Below are positions 41,201 through 50,993 of a stretch of DNA of 64,000 nucleotides, piece after piece (the stretch's first letter is position 1; each line of letters opens with the position of its first letter). This DNA is from Bacteroidales bacterium. Its GTDB lineage: Bacteria; Bacteroidota; Bacteroidia; Bacteroidales; GWF2-38-335. The position numbers and the translations under genes are program-made. The notes beneath the pieces were generated by a model that did not search any database, had not been told where the DNA came from, and saw nothing but the letters and a program-made list of their open reading frames with translations. The stretch spans positions 1-64,000 of the forward strand of contig JAFGXD010000029.1 in NCBI GenBank assembly GCA_016936815.1, written 5' to 3'.

Positions 41201-42480
41201 AAGAATTTGGAGAAGGATTTAAACAAAATCTTTCTGATACAAATTATTGGAAAAAAATATATAATGTGCCCGATGAAACTATTTGGGATATAAGACTTTA
41301 TCAAAGATTTAAGCTTATTGAATATGTAAGAAATCGTGTGAGAAGAAATTGGGTTAGGCGCTACGAAAACCCAAAAAATATTGTAGAAGTAATAAATAAT
41401 ATTGATGAAAATGCCTTAACCATTGGTTTTGCAAGACGTTTTGCTACCTATAAACGTGCTCATCTACTTTTTAGAAATATTGACCGATTATCGGCAATTC
41501 TTAATAATCCAAATAAACCTGTTCAGATAATTTTTGCCGGAAAAGCACATCCTAACGATAAAGCCGGTCAGGATTTAATAAAATATATTGTTGAAATTTC
41601 AAAAAGACCAGACTTTTTGGGAAAAATTGTTTTTCTTGAAAATTACGATATAGAGCTTGCGAGAAAAATGGTGCAAGGTGTTGATATTTGGATGAATACC
41701 CCAACAAGACCACTTGAGGCATCAGGTACCTCAGGAATGAAAGCCGTTATGAATGGAGCATTACATTTTTCTGTTCTCGATGGTTGGTGGGTTGAAGGGT
41801 ACATGAAAGAAGCCGGCTGGGCATTACCGGAAGAAAGAACTTACGAAAATCAGGATTTTCAAGACGAACTTGATGCGGAAACAATTTATTCAATGCTTGA
41901 AAATGAAATAGTACCTCTTTATTATAAACGCAATGAAAAAGGAATTCCAACAGACTGGGTGAAATTTGTAAAAAATAGTATTGCCAACGTAGCACCAAAA
42001 TTTACAACCAAAAGAATGATGGATGATTATTACTCCAGATTTTATAATAAGTTGTATACTAGATCATTGGAAATGAAAAAGAATGATTATCAAATGGCTA
42101 TTGAAATTGCTTCATGGAAAGAATCCATGAAAGAAAAATGGAGCCGGTTGGAAGTTGTTTCTGTGGAAATTCCCGATTACGAGAAAAATCCTATAAAACT
42201 TACAGAAAACTATAGAGGAGAAATTAAAATTAATTTAAATGATATTTCTTCCGAAGAGATTGGTGTAGAATTAGTTGTTGCCGACAAGGTTACCGATGGA
42301 AATGTGAGGCTGTTTAGTAAGTATTCGGCTGAACTAAAAGGTATTGAAGGAACAATTGCAAGTTATTTTATTGAACGTAACCCAATGAAACCGGGTACTT
42401 TTAATTATTCAATAAGAATATTTGCCAAAAATAGTTTATTACCTTATCAACAAGATTTCCCATTAATAAAATGGGTGTAA
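38242..42480 (+). CDS. Fused glycogen synthase (GT3-like, N-term) and alpha-glucan phosphorylase (GT35, C-term)
   Basis: '[22 protein letters not shown]' N-term; '[21 protein letters not shown]...[32 protein letters not shown]...[18 protein letters not shown]' C-term. Confidence 0.94.
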   Translation: [1412 protein letters not shown]

Positions 42481-42490
42481 AAAAGCATAA

Positions 42491-42524
42491 AAAAAACCGC
42501 ACAAATCAATGTGCGGTTTTTTTT
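42491..42524. terminator. Bidirectional terminator between convergent glucan phosphorylase and rplI
   Basis: aaaaaaCCGCACAaatcaaTGTGCGGtttttttt. Confidence 0.92.
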
Positions 42525-42536
42525 ATATTAATACTT

Positions 42537-42989
42537 TTATTCGGAAACAACCTCAAAAGATATTTCGGCTGAAACCTCACTTTTGTAAAGTTTAACATGA
42601 GCTTTGTAAGTACCGACTTCTTTAATATTTTCGTCTTTTACGGAAATGTTTTTTCGGTCTAATTCAAAACCAAAGTCTTCCTTAATTTTTTCAGCAATTT
42701 GAATATTGGTTACAGAACCGAATATTTTTCCGGTAGTACTAGTCTTTGCACCAATTTTTAGAGTAATTCCATTAAGCTTTCCGGCCAAAGCAATTGCCTC
42801 ATTCTTAATTTTTTCTTCTTTATGCGCACGTTGACGTACGTTCTCGGAATGCACTTTCTTTGCACTTGCAGTTGCCAAAGTGGCGTAACCTTGTGGAATA
42901 AGGTAGTTTCGTCCATAACCCGGCTTAACATCAACGATTTCGTCTTTGTGACCAATTCCGGGCATATCTTGTTTTAGAATAATTTCCAT
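42537..42989 (-). CDS. rplI: 50S ribosomal protein L9
   Basis: 'MEIILKQDMPGIGHKDEIVDVKPGYGRNYLIPQGYA'. Confidence 0.98.
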   Translation of the reverse strand: MEIILKQDMPGIGHKDEIVDVKPGYGRNYLIPQGYATLATASAKKVHSENVRQRAHKEEKIKNEAIALAGKLNGITLKIGAKTSTTGKIFGSVTNIQIAEKIKEDFGFELDRKNISVKDENIKEVGTYKAHVKLYKSEVSAEISFEVVSE

Positions 42990-43006
42990 TTCTTTTCCTC
43001 CGTTTT

Positions 43007-43282
43007 TTATTTCAACATATCGGTTACGTATGGTAGCAAGGCTATGTGTCTGGCTCTCTTAATGGCAGTTGACACTTTTCTTTGGTATTTCAAAGAAGTT
43101 CCTGTAATTCTTCTTGGAAGAATTTTCCCTTGTTCATTAAGGAATTTCTTTAAGAATTCGCCGTCTTTATAATCGATAAATCTAATTTTGTTTTTCTTAA
43201 ACCTACAGTATTTTTTCTTCTTAATCTCCACAGTTGGAGGAGTTAAATACCTAATTTCTGATTGTGATTGTGCTACTGCCAT
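43007..43282 (-). CDS. rpsR: 30S ribosomal protein S18
   Basis: '[60 protein letters not shown]'. Confidence 0.98.
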   Translation of the reverse strand: MAVAQSQSEIRYLTPPTVEIKKKKYCRFKKNKIRFIDYKDGEFLKKFLNEQGKILPRRITGTSLKYQRKVSTAIKRARHIALLPYVTDMLK

Positions 43283-43283
43283 G

Positions 43284-43631
43284 TTATACCTCCTTTACTT
43301 CTGCTTTCATTTTACGTTTTTTCTCAGAATAAGCAACTGCAAATTTGTCCATGCTTACTGTTAAGAATCGAATAATTCGCTCATCGCGACGGTAGTTCAC
43401 TTCCAGCCTGTTAATAATACTTGTGTCGGCTCGAAATTCTAATAGGTAATAAAATCCTGTAGATTTCTTTTGAATAGGGTAGGCGAGTTTCCTTAAACCC
43501 CAATTCTCTTCGTGTACAATTTCAGCTCCTTCGGCAACAAGGTAGCTTTTAAATTTCTCTACCACCTCCTTCATCTGTGCCTCAGACAAAACGGGAGTTA
43601 GAATGAAGGTGGTTTCATACTGGTTAATCAT
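43284..43631 (-). CDS. rpsF: 30S ribosomal protein S6
   Basis: '[46 protein letters not shown]'. Confidence 0.98.
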   Translation of the reverse strand: MINQYETTFILTPVLSEAQMKEVVEKFKSYLVAEGAEIVHEENWGLRKLAYPIQKKSTGFYYLLEFRADTSIINRLEVNYRRDERIIRFLTVSMDKFAVAYSEKKRKMKAEVKEV

Positions 43632-43786
43632 ATTTAATTTGTTTAGTTAAAAAAAATAAATTTTGGCCTGCAAAAGTATAAAAAAACTATTATTTATCAA
43701 ATATTTGACAGTCTTATTTGTAAAAATTTGCTTTATTTTTTTTAAAACTGTTAACAACTCTTTTATGAAATGTTGTTTTACTGTAT

Positions 43787-43794
43787 TATCTTTG
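43787..43794 (+). promoter_or_regulatory. Bacteroidota -7 box TATCTTTG upstream of dnaX
   Basis: Exact TAnnTTTG ~30 nt before ATG. Confidence 0.5.
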
Positions 43795-43823
43795 GTTTAA
43801 ATTTTTTTAATTTTTTTTATTAA

Positions 43824-45572
43824 ATGGATAATTTTGTTGTTTCGGCTCGTAAATACAGACCAGCCTCTTTCGATATGGTGGTAGGGCAAAAGGCACTTAC
43901 TGCAACCTTGAAAAATTCCATTAAAAACAACCATTTGGCTCACGCTTATTTATTTTGCGGTCCAAGAGGGGTTGGAAAAACTACCTGTGCAAGAATTTTC
44001 GCAAAAACAATCAATTGTTCGGCATTAACTCCCGATTACAATGCTTGTGATAAATGCGATTCGTGTGTTTCTTTTAATACTTCTCGTTCCTTTAATATTC
44101 ATGAACTTGATGCTGCCTCTAATAATTCTGTAGAAGACATTAGATTGTTAATTGATAAGGTTAGAATTCCCCCTCAAATGGGAAAATATAGCGTATATAT
44201 TATTGATGAGGTTCACATGTTATCAGCAGCAGCTTTTAATTCATTTCTTAAAACTCTTGAAGAACCTCCTGCACATGCTATTTTTATACTTGCAACTACA
44301 GAAAAACATAAAATTATTCCAACAATACTTTCTCGATGCCAAATTTACGATTTTGTTAGAATAAAAATTGAAGATATTGTTGAACAGCTTCAGTTTGTAG
44401 CCAAAAACGAAAATGTTACTGCCGAACCTGAAGCCTTGGGACTTATTGCACAAAAAGCCGATGGAGCTATGCGTGATGCTCTTTCTATTTTTGATCAGTT
44501 GGTTAATTTTTCCGGAGGAAACATTACTTACCAAAATACTCTGGCTAACTTAAATGTCTTAGACTACGACTTTTACTTTAACTTAACAGATTGTTTTCTA
44601 AATTCTGATGTAAAAAAAGCACTATTAATTTTTAATGAAATTCTTGACAAGGGCTTTGATGGACAGCATTTTATTTCCGGATTAGGAAGCCATTTTAGAG
44701 ATTTGCTTGTTTGCAAAGATGAAGCAACTGTTCAGCTATTAGAGGTTGGAGCATCAATTAAACAGAAATATCTAAATCAAGCAGCCGCTTGTGAGCAAAC
44801 TTTTCTTTACCAGGCAATGAAAATTGCTAACGAATGCAACATTAATTATAAATTAAGCCAAAATAAAAGGTTTCATGTAGAGCTTTCTCTTTTAAAACTT
44901 TCATATATTATGGAAGAAAAAAAAAAGCCTGATAATATAGAAGTGCCTGTTGTCCCAGAAAAAAAAACTTCTGAACCAACAATTATAAAACCTGATGATA
45001 AACAGATTATTGCAACTGAAAATAAGCAAGTTGAGGTTAATCTTGGGCAAGATAAAGCTTCTGATAATGACTCCGTTATACAAAGACAGGTGGAAAATGT
45101 TACCCCTAGTATTTCTATTAATCAGCTAATTAAAAATAGTGAGGAAGAAAAGAAAAAGGAAGAAAGCTTGGTTGCAAATTCAATTGAAAAAAAGTTAACG
45201 CTTTTTGATAATGAACAACTTATTGATAATCTAAAAAGTTTTTCTTCACAATTTGAAAAAACTAAACCAAGACTTTTTAATGCGCTTACCTCTTGCTCAC
45301 CAACCCTGCTCGATGATTTTGCTGTGGAAGTTTCTTTTATTAACGATTTGCAAGAAAGTATTTTTAATGATGTAAAATTTGATTTTCTTGAATTTTTGAA
45401 AGAGAATCTCCACAATAACCAGATTTCTATTGTAACTAAAATTGAGTCTAAACTAGATGATAAGCAGTTGGTTAACAGGCTTTACACCGACGATGATAAA
45501 TTCAAATTTATGTGTACTCAAAATCCTGATCTAGCTGTAATGAAAGATGTGTTTAAACTGGATTTTTGTTAA
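43824..45572 (+). CDS. dnaX: DNA polymerase III subunit gamma/tau
   Basis: 'ARKYRPASFDMVVGQKALTATLKNSI', 'HAYLFCGPRGVGKTTCARIFAKTINC', 'IIDEVHMLSAAAFNSFLKTLEEPP'. Confidence 0.97.
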   Translation: MDNFVVSARKYRPASFDMVVGQKALTATLKNSIKNNHLAHAYLFCGPRGVGKTTCARIFAKTINCSALTPDYNACDKCDSCVSFNTSRSFNIHELDAASNNSVEDIRLLIDKVRIPPQMGKYSVYIIDEVHMLSAAAFNSFLKTLEEPPAHAIFILATTEKHKIIPTILSRCQIYDFVRIKIEDIVEQLQFVAKNENVTAEPEALGLIAQKADGAMRDALSIFDQLVNFSGGNITYQNTLANLNVLDYDFYFNLTDCFLNSDVKKALLIFNEILDKGFDGQHFISGLGSHFRDLLVCKDEATVQLLEVGASIKQKYLNQAAACEQTFLYQAMKIANECNINYKLSQNKRFHVELSLLKLSYIMEEKKKPDNIEVPVVPEKKTSEPTIIKPDDKQIIATENKQVEVNLGQDKASDNDSVIQRQVENVTPSISINQLIKNSEEEKKKEESLVANSIEKKLTLFDNEQLIDNLKSFSSQFEKTKPRLFNALTSCSPTLLDDFAVEVSFINDLQESIFNDVKFDFLEFLKENLHNNQISIVTKIESKLDDKQLVNRLYTDDDKFKFMCTQNPDLAVMKDVFKLDFC

Positions 45573-45658
45573 TCTTGCACTTTTTGTTTTGTATGATTAA
45601 TAAATATTGAGAATACGTAATAAATCTGAATTATTTTGAATGTTTTACTTAGCTGTAA

Positions 45659-47008
45659 TTGGAAATAATTATTAAATTTGTTAAAAAATATCAATTGCAA
45701 AACGCCAAAATAAATAAAACTTTAAACCGTATTGTTGGTGAAGAGCCTGAATTTACTCTTGAACACAGATTCTTTAATAGTGTTTGTTTTTTTACTTTTC
45801 TGTTAGGAATTATTTCAACAGTTTTTAATATTCTGGCCGGCTTAGATTTGATTCTTGTTCTTTCGGTTTTTGTGGGGAGTTTTGTGTTATTGATTTTATT
45901 GTTTTTGTCGAAAACTATTCTTAAACAAAATTTCAGGCTATTAGTTTGGATAATGATGATTGTTGCATTTTTTGTTATGCCAGTTATTTGGTTTTCGAAT
46001 GCAGGATCCGAAGGTTCAATTTTTCTTACATATTTTGTTCTGTTAGGTATTTTTTCAGTAATAGCTAAGGGAAAGGAGGTTTATTTATTTCCGGCAATAA
46101 TTATTATTAATTTTGTTGTTGTTTACCTTCTTGAAAAAGAAATGCCCCAAATTATTACTCCATATGAATCTGAGGGACAACGTTATTATGATGTAATGTA
46201 TACAGCTCTAAGCAGTATGATTCTTTTGGTTGTGATTATTAACTTTATAATGAGGAAATTTCATCAGGAGAAAATGAAGGCCGAGGAAGCAAATTCATTA
46301 AAATCAGCTTTTCTTGCCAATATGAGTCATGAAATACGATCACCAATGAATAGTATTCTCGGGTTCTCTGAGTTATTGGGGGAGGAAGAATTATCTGATG
46401 AAAAAAGAAAAGAGTATGTGTCAATTATTAGACAAAATGGTAAACAATTAATGCACATTATCAACGATATTATTGACATTTCCAAGATTGAGGCAGGTCA
46501 AATTACCCTTAAAGAAAGTTTTGTTTCCTTAAATATCTTAATTGATGAACTTGAAAATTTTGTAAAAATAAACGAAAAGTTTCGTGCAAAACCAAATCTA
46601 TTTGTTAAAACAAATAAAGGTTTAGACGATTTACATTGTATTGTTAAGGCTGATCAAACAAGATTGAGTCAAGTGCTTAGAAATCTTCTCGATAATGCTC
46701 TTAAGTTTACAAATGAAGGAGAAATTAATTTCGGATATAAGCTATTACAACAAGAAAAGCAAATAGAGTTTTATGTAAGAGACAGCGGTACAGGTATTGC
46801 GGAAAGTAAAAAGCAATTGGTTTTTGAAAGATTTAGGCAAGCTGATGACTCTATATCTAAAAAGTATCAAGGAGCCGGAATAGGTCTATCAATCTCAAAA
46901 GGATTGGTTGAACTCATGGGTGGAAAAATACGATTTGAATCTACAGAAGGTGTGGGAACAAGTTTTTATTTTACTCTTCCTTTCATAAACATGTTGAAAA
47001 ATAATTGA
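45659..47008 (+). CDS. Membrane sensor histidine kinase (possible TTG start)
   Basis: 'KSAFLANMSHEIRSPMNSILGFSELL', 'ADQTRLSQVLRNLLDNALKFTNEGEI', 'RFRQADDSISKKYQGAGIGLSISKGLVELMGG'. Confidence 0.92.
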   Translation: MEIIIKFVKKYQLQNAKINKTLNRIVGEEPEFTLEHRFFNSVCFFTFLLGIISTVFNILAGLDLILVLSVFVGSFVLLILLFLSKTILKQNFRLLVWIMMIVAFFVMPVIWFSNAGSEGSIFLTYFVLLGIFSVIAKGKEVYLFPAIIIINFVVVYLLEKEMPQIITPYESEGQRYYDVMYTALSSMILLVVIINFIMRKFHQEKMKAEEANSLKSAFLANMSHEIRSPMNSILGFSELLGEEELSDEKRKEYVSIIRQNGKQLMHIINDIIDISKIEAGQITLKESFVSLNILIDELENFVKINEKFRAKPNLFVKTNKGLDDLHCIVKADQTRLSQVLRNLLDNALKFTNEGEINFGYKLLQQEKQIEFYVRDSGTGIAESKKQLVFERFRQADDSISKKYQGAGIGLSISKGLVELMGGKIRFESTEGVGTSFYFTLPFINMLKNN

Positions 47009-47152
47009 GGTATTATCACAATCTTTTTCTTTAAGCTGTTGTAAATTAATTTGATATAATATTTTATTGCAAAACAGACCAAAATACTTTTTTATAAAAC
47101 TAAAAATTACTACTTTGCTTGCAATTAAGTAAACAGAAAAATTGATTAACAG

Positions 47153-49582
47153 ATGAAAATTTTTTCCTTAAGAAAAGTCCTTTCTTTTTCAATATTATTT
47201 TTAATTTTATTTAATGTAAGTGCTCAAATATCAGATAGTTCTAAGTATAAGGCCGAGTATTTTCAATCTATTGATCCCTTAGACTTTCAAACAGAAAGAT
47301 TTTCTGAAGTATTGCTTTTAGAGATCAACAAATACAGGAAATCGCAAGGTGTTGACACTTTAGAGACTCTGCAATGTCTTCAGCATGCTGCCGAAGATCA
47401 AGCTTTATATAATGCTACTTTTCAAAAAACTGATGTTATTCAGCCACAGGGAAAAAAGAAGGATACCGGAACACGAGTGGTTTATTATGGGGGCTCCAAA
47501 AATGCTGTTGAATTAGTTGATAAAGCAAATCTAAAAATGGGTTCTGAGTTTTTAAACTATCAAAAGGCTGCGGAAGAAATAGTTTTCAAGTTAAAAACTA
47601 ATCCTAAAAAGGAAGCTCTGCTTGTTAAGGCTGATGCCGTGTTTGTTGGCATTGGAGGTTCTGTAGATGCTGATGGAAAAAAACTCTTTTTCTCAATTGT
47701 GTTAGGAGATTACAGTTCACTTAATGAAGGTGCAAATAGAAGAAATGAGCTTGATATTCCATTTTCACCAAAAAGGTTTGGATTATTCCCCTATGATGAA
47801 AAAGCATGCAAAAAGTGTTTGGCGTACAAAGGATTAACTGAATTCCAAAAAGGACTTTATACAAAAGATGGTAAAGTATATTTTAAAACTTCAAATTACA
47901 AGGACTTATCTAAATTCATGAGAAATTCAAAAGATGGTATTGGTGTAGACTTTGTTCAAAAAGAACAGTATCCTTGTATTGGCGACAATATTATTGATCA
48001 AAATCTGGTTAATAAGGGGGTGATGATAAAGCCAATTTGGTCGTCGAAATTTGAGAAGAAGAATTTGGTGCAGGGAAAAAAAGAAAGAAAAAAAATGTTG
48101 GAAGTTTGTATTGGTAAAATTCCTAAAGCTTTTCTTAATTTAGATCCATCTGAATATGAAATGAATTTGGTTTTTATTCAGGATAAATATGTTTGTAAAA
48201 ACATTTCCCCGGCTTATGTTGAAATGGCCGGCCTTGAGTATAATAACCAGTTGCAATTACTTGCAGATACTGTTACTCCAGCTCATGAAACACCATATTC
48301 TCCTAGTGCAACCAGTTCAAATCTAAGTTTTAGAATTCCTTTCGAAAAAGCAAAATCAAATTACAAGCCTGAAGATATGTTTCCATTTATTAAGGCCTTA
48401 AAAGAACCGGACTTTAGAATTGATGAGTTAAATATTTTTGCATACTCTTCAATTGAGGGCACAGATGAAGTTAATGAAAGTTTGCAAAAACGACGGGCAG
48501 AGAGTATTCAAAATGCCCTAAAATCAAGACAAAAAGGAGATATAATATCAAATATTTCTACCGACCAAAACTGGACAGATTTTCAAAGTGATGTTGCCGG
48601 AACTGAATTTAGTAATCTTGCTAATGGAACAGTTGAAGAGGCTCAACAGAAAATAAGAGAACAAAAATTGGAAAAGAAATTAGAGCCAATTCTAAAAAAT
48701 CATAGATATGCCAGAATAGATATGAAAGTTACTTATGAAATTGAAGGAGATAAGGAACAGGCTTATGTGGTAAAAATGTTTAATGATGCTGTAAAATCAT
48801 ACGATTATGATAAAGCCTTGAAAATTCAGAAATACTTATTTAAGAAAGTAGTTGAAAAAAAATACACAAAAGAGGCTGTTTCCGATATGGATATTCCTGA
48901 ACAACAGGCTACTGCCGGACTATTAATGAATAAACTTTGGCTTGAACAATTTGTTAATGAAGATGATATTAATGACGATTGTTGTACAAGAATCGATAAT
49001 CTTAATCAACTCGATGGAGCAAACCAATATATTCTGTTTAATAATCTCCTTTGCAATTTTATTTATTCAAAACTTAAAGAAGACGAAATACCTGTTATTC
49101 AGGGTGCAATTAACTCACTGTATGAAGGTGGATTAGATAAAGGAACAGTTGACCTCTTAAATTTGGAATTTCAATTTACAATTATTGATGCCCTTGATAC
49201 AACAGAAACAGAACATCCTCTTGTAACTGAAAGTCTTGCAAGGGTTAAAGAAATTGTAAATCTAGAGGAATCTAATTGGCAAAACTCTCTTAAACTTGCT
49301 TATATTTTTATTTCCAATGGAGATTATAATTTTGCAGCAAGATTGTTAACGCCTTTTATAAATGAAAAATACGTTTTCGAAGAAGTTCTGTTTACTTATA
49401 TAGCTCTTTGTACTAATTTGCCTGAGAGACTTAATACTGCAAGTTTTGTAAATGCAGTAGACAGAGCCTTAAAAATGAATCCCGATCGTTTCTGTAAACT
49501 TATTAAGGATGGAAAACTGACTTTCCAGGTTTTTGGAAATACCAAGGTAAAAGAAAAATATTGTAACCAATGTAAAAACTAA
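47153..49582 (+). CDS. Exported protein with CAP-like N-terminal region and OmpA-like region
   Basis: 'LLLEINKYRKSQGVDTLETLQCLQHAAEDQA' resembles CAP/SCP; 'IDELNIFAYSSIEGTDEVNESLQKRRAESIQNAL' resembles OmpA-like domains. Confidence 0.6.
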   Translation: MKIFSLRKVLSFSILFLILFNVSAQISDSSKYKAEYFQSIDPLDFQTERFSEVLLLEINKYRKSQGVDTLETLQCLQHAAEDQALYNATFQKTDVIQPQGKKKDTGTRVVYYGGSKNAVELVDKANLKMGSEFLNYQKAAEEIVFKLKTNPKKEALLVKADAVFVGIGGSVDADGKKLFFSIVLGDYSSLNEGANRRNELDIPFSPKRFGLFPYDEKACKKCLAYKGLTEFQKGLYTKDGKVYFKTSNYKDLSKFMRNSKDGIGVDFVQKEQYPCIGDNIIDQNLVNKGVMIKPIWSSKFEKKNLVQGKKERKKMLEVCIGKIPKAFLNLDPSEYEMNLVFIQDKYVCKNISPAYVEMAGLEYNNQLQLLADTVTPAHETPYSPSATSSNLSFRIPFEKAKSNYKPEDMFPFIKALKEPDFRIDELNIFAYSSIEGTDEVNESLQKRRAESIQNALKSRQKGDIISNISTDQNWTDFQSDVAGTEFSNLANGTVEEAQQKIREQKLEKKLEPILKNHRYARIDMKVTYEIEGDKEQAYVVKMFNDAVKSYDYDKALKIQKYLFKKVVEKKYTKEAVSDMDIPEQQATAGLLMNKLWLEQFVNEDDINDDCCTRIDNLNQLDGANQYILFNNLLCNFIYSKLKEDEIPVIQGAINSLYEGGLDKGTVDLLNLEFQFTIIDALDTTETEHPLVTESLARVKEIVNLEESNWQNSLKLAYIFISNGDYNFAARLLTPFINEKYVFEEVLFTYIALCTNLPERLNTASFVNAVDRALKMNPDRFCKLIKDGKLTFQVFGNTKVKEKYCNQCKN

Positions 49583-50040
49583 TGATAAAGCTAATTCCCC
49601 TATTACTAATCTTAATTTTCTGTGGCAATCTTAATGCACAAGTAAAGCCTATAAAAAAGGATTTTGATCTAGAAAAAACTTTCAATCCTCAGCTTACTGA
49701 TACTGAAAGGAAAATAATTAAAGAAAACATCAGACAATATTCAGAGCAAATTAGAGAAGACCCATCTAACCCTTATTTGTACTTAAACAGGGGTGTTATG
49801 TATGCCAATTTGGGTCTTTTTCCGGATGCAATTACTGATTACAATAAAGCAATAGGATTGAAGGATAATTTTGCAGAAGCATTCTATAACAGAGGAATTG
49901 CGCGTGCAAGATTCATGTTTAACGAGAGAGCCTGTGATGATGTAAAAAAAGCAGCCGATTTAGGTCTTCAGGATGCAAAAGACCTTTTTAAACAGCATTG
50001 CGGAAGATTTGTTCCCGAAATTGGCGACATCAAAAAATAA
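49582..50040 (+). CDS. Small exported tetratricopeptide-repeat protein
   Basis: 'PYLYLNRGVMYANLGLFPDAITDYNKAIGLKDNFAEAFYNRGIAR'. Confidence 0.85.
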   Translation: MIKLIPLLLILIFCGNLNAQVKPIKKDFDLEKTFNPQLTDTERKIIKENIRQYSEQIREDPSNPYLYLNRGVMYANLGLFPDAITDYNKAIGLKDNFAEAFYNRGIARARFMFNERACDDVKKAADLGLQDAKDLFKQHCGRFVPEIGDIKK

Positions 50041-50049
50041 TAGTTTTTT

Positions 50050-50868
50050 ATGGAAAGAAAAATCCATAATTCTCTACCACTTTATCATTTTGGCAATTTA
50101 AATAGATTTAATGAAATTTTTCATTTTGTTACTTCCAGAGAAGGAGGTTTTAGTACAGGGGTATACTCCTCATTTAATTTGGGTTATGGAACTAAGGAGC
50201 CTGTAGAAATTATTATTAAGAACAGAAAACTACTTGCTGAATCTATTGGCATTAATCCTGAACAATTAGTTTTTCAGTACCAAATACATTCCGATAAAAT
50301 TGAATATATTTCTGAATTGCAACATGAGAGAGAATCTTGCGAAAGAGACGCAATGGTTACCGATAAACCCGGTATCTGTTTATGTGTTAAGGGTGCCGAC
50401 TGCGTTCCACTTTTGTTTTACGACAAAGAAAACAGAATTATTGGAGCAGCCCATGCAGGTTGGAAAGGAACACTTTCACAAATAGGACGAAAACTTGTTG
50501 AAAAAATGATGCAGGAATTTGGTTCTAAACCACAGAATATCTATGTTGGAATTGGCCCATCTATTGGTCCAAAAGATTATGAAGTAGGTGAAGATGTTGC
50601 CGAACAATTTGCTTTTGTTTTTAAATCCAATACTGATTATGTTATGCGGCATCAAAATAAGAAAGTTTTTCTAGATTTTTGGACAGTTAACAAAATACAA
50701 ATTACACAATTAGGAGTTCCTGAGGATAATATTGAAATATCGGGAATATCTAGTTTTTCCAATAGCAACATATTTTACTCGCACAGAAAATCGGGAGGCA
50801 AAACAGGAAGATTTGCTGCGGGAATAATGTTAAAAAGTAATATTAATAAAACTAATGCAACCAATTAA
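50050..50868 (+). CDS. pgeF: Peptidoglycan editing factor PgeF / YfiH-like (multicopper polyphenol oxidase domain)
   Basis: 'FHFVTSREGGFSTGVYSSFNLGYGT', 'KGADCVPLLFYD', 'IGAAHAGWKGTL', 'IGPSIGPKDYEVGEDV'. Confidence 0.95.
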   Translation: MERKIHNSLPLYHFGNLNRFNEIFHFVTSREGGFSTGVYSSFNLGYGTKEPVEIIIKNRKLLAESIGINPEQLVFQYQIHSDKIEYISELQHERESCERDAMVTDKPGICLCVKGADCVPLLFYDKENRIIGAAHAGWKGTLSQIGRKLVEKMMQEFGSKPQNIYVGIGPSIGPKDYEVGEDVAEQFAFVFKSNTDYVMRHQNKKVFLDFWTVNKIQITQLGVPEDNIEISGISSFSNSNIFYSHRKSGGKTGRFAAGIMLKSNINKTNATN

Positions 50869-50993
50869 CAAAAACCAGAGTCTTTGTCATGTGAAATAGA
50901 AAATGTAATTTTGCATGGTTTAATTGAGATTAAAAATATCCTAAAAAACTGTTAAAAATGATTAAGGTCATATAACATGCTATAGAAACAATG

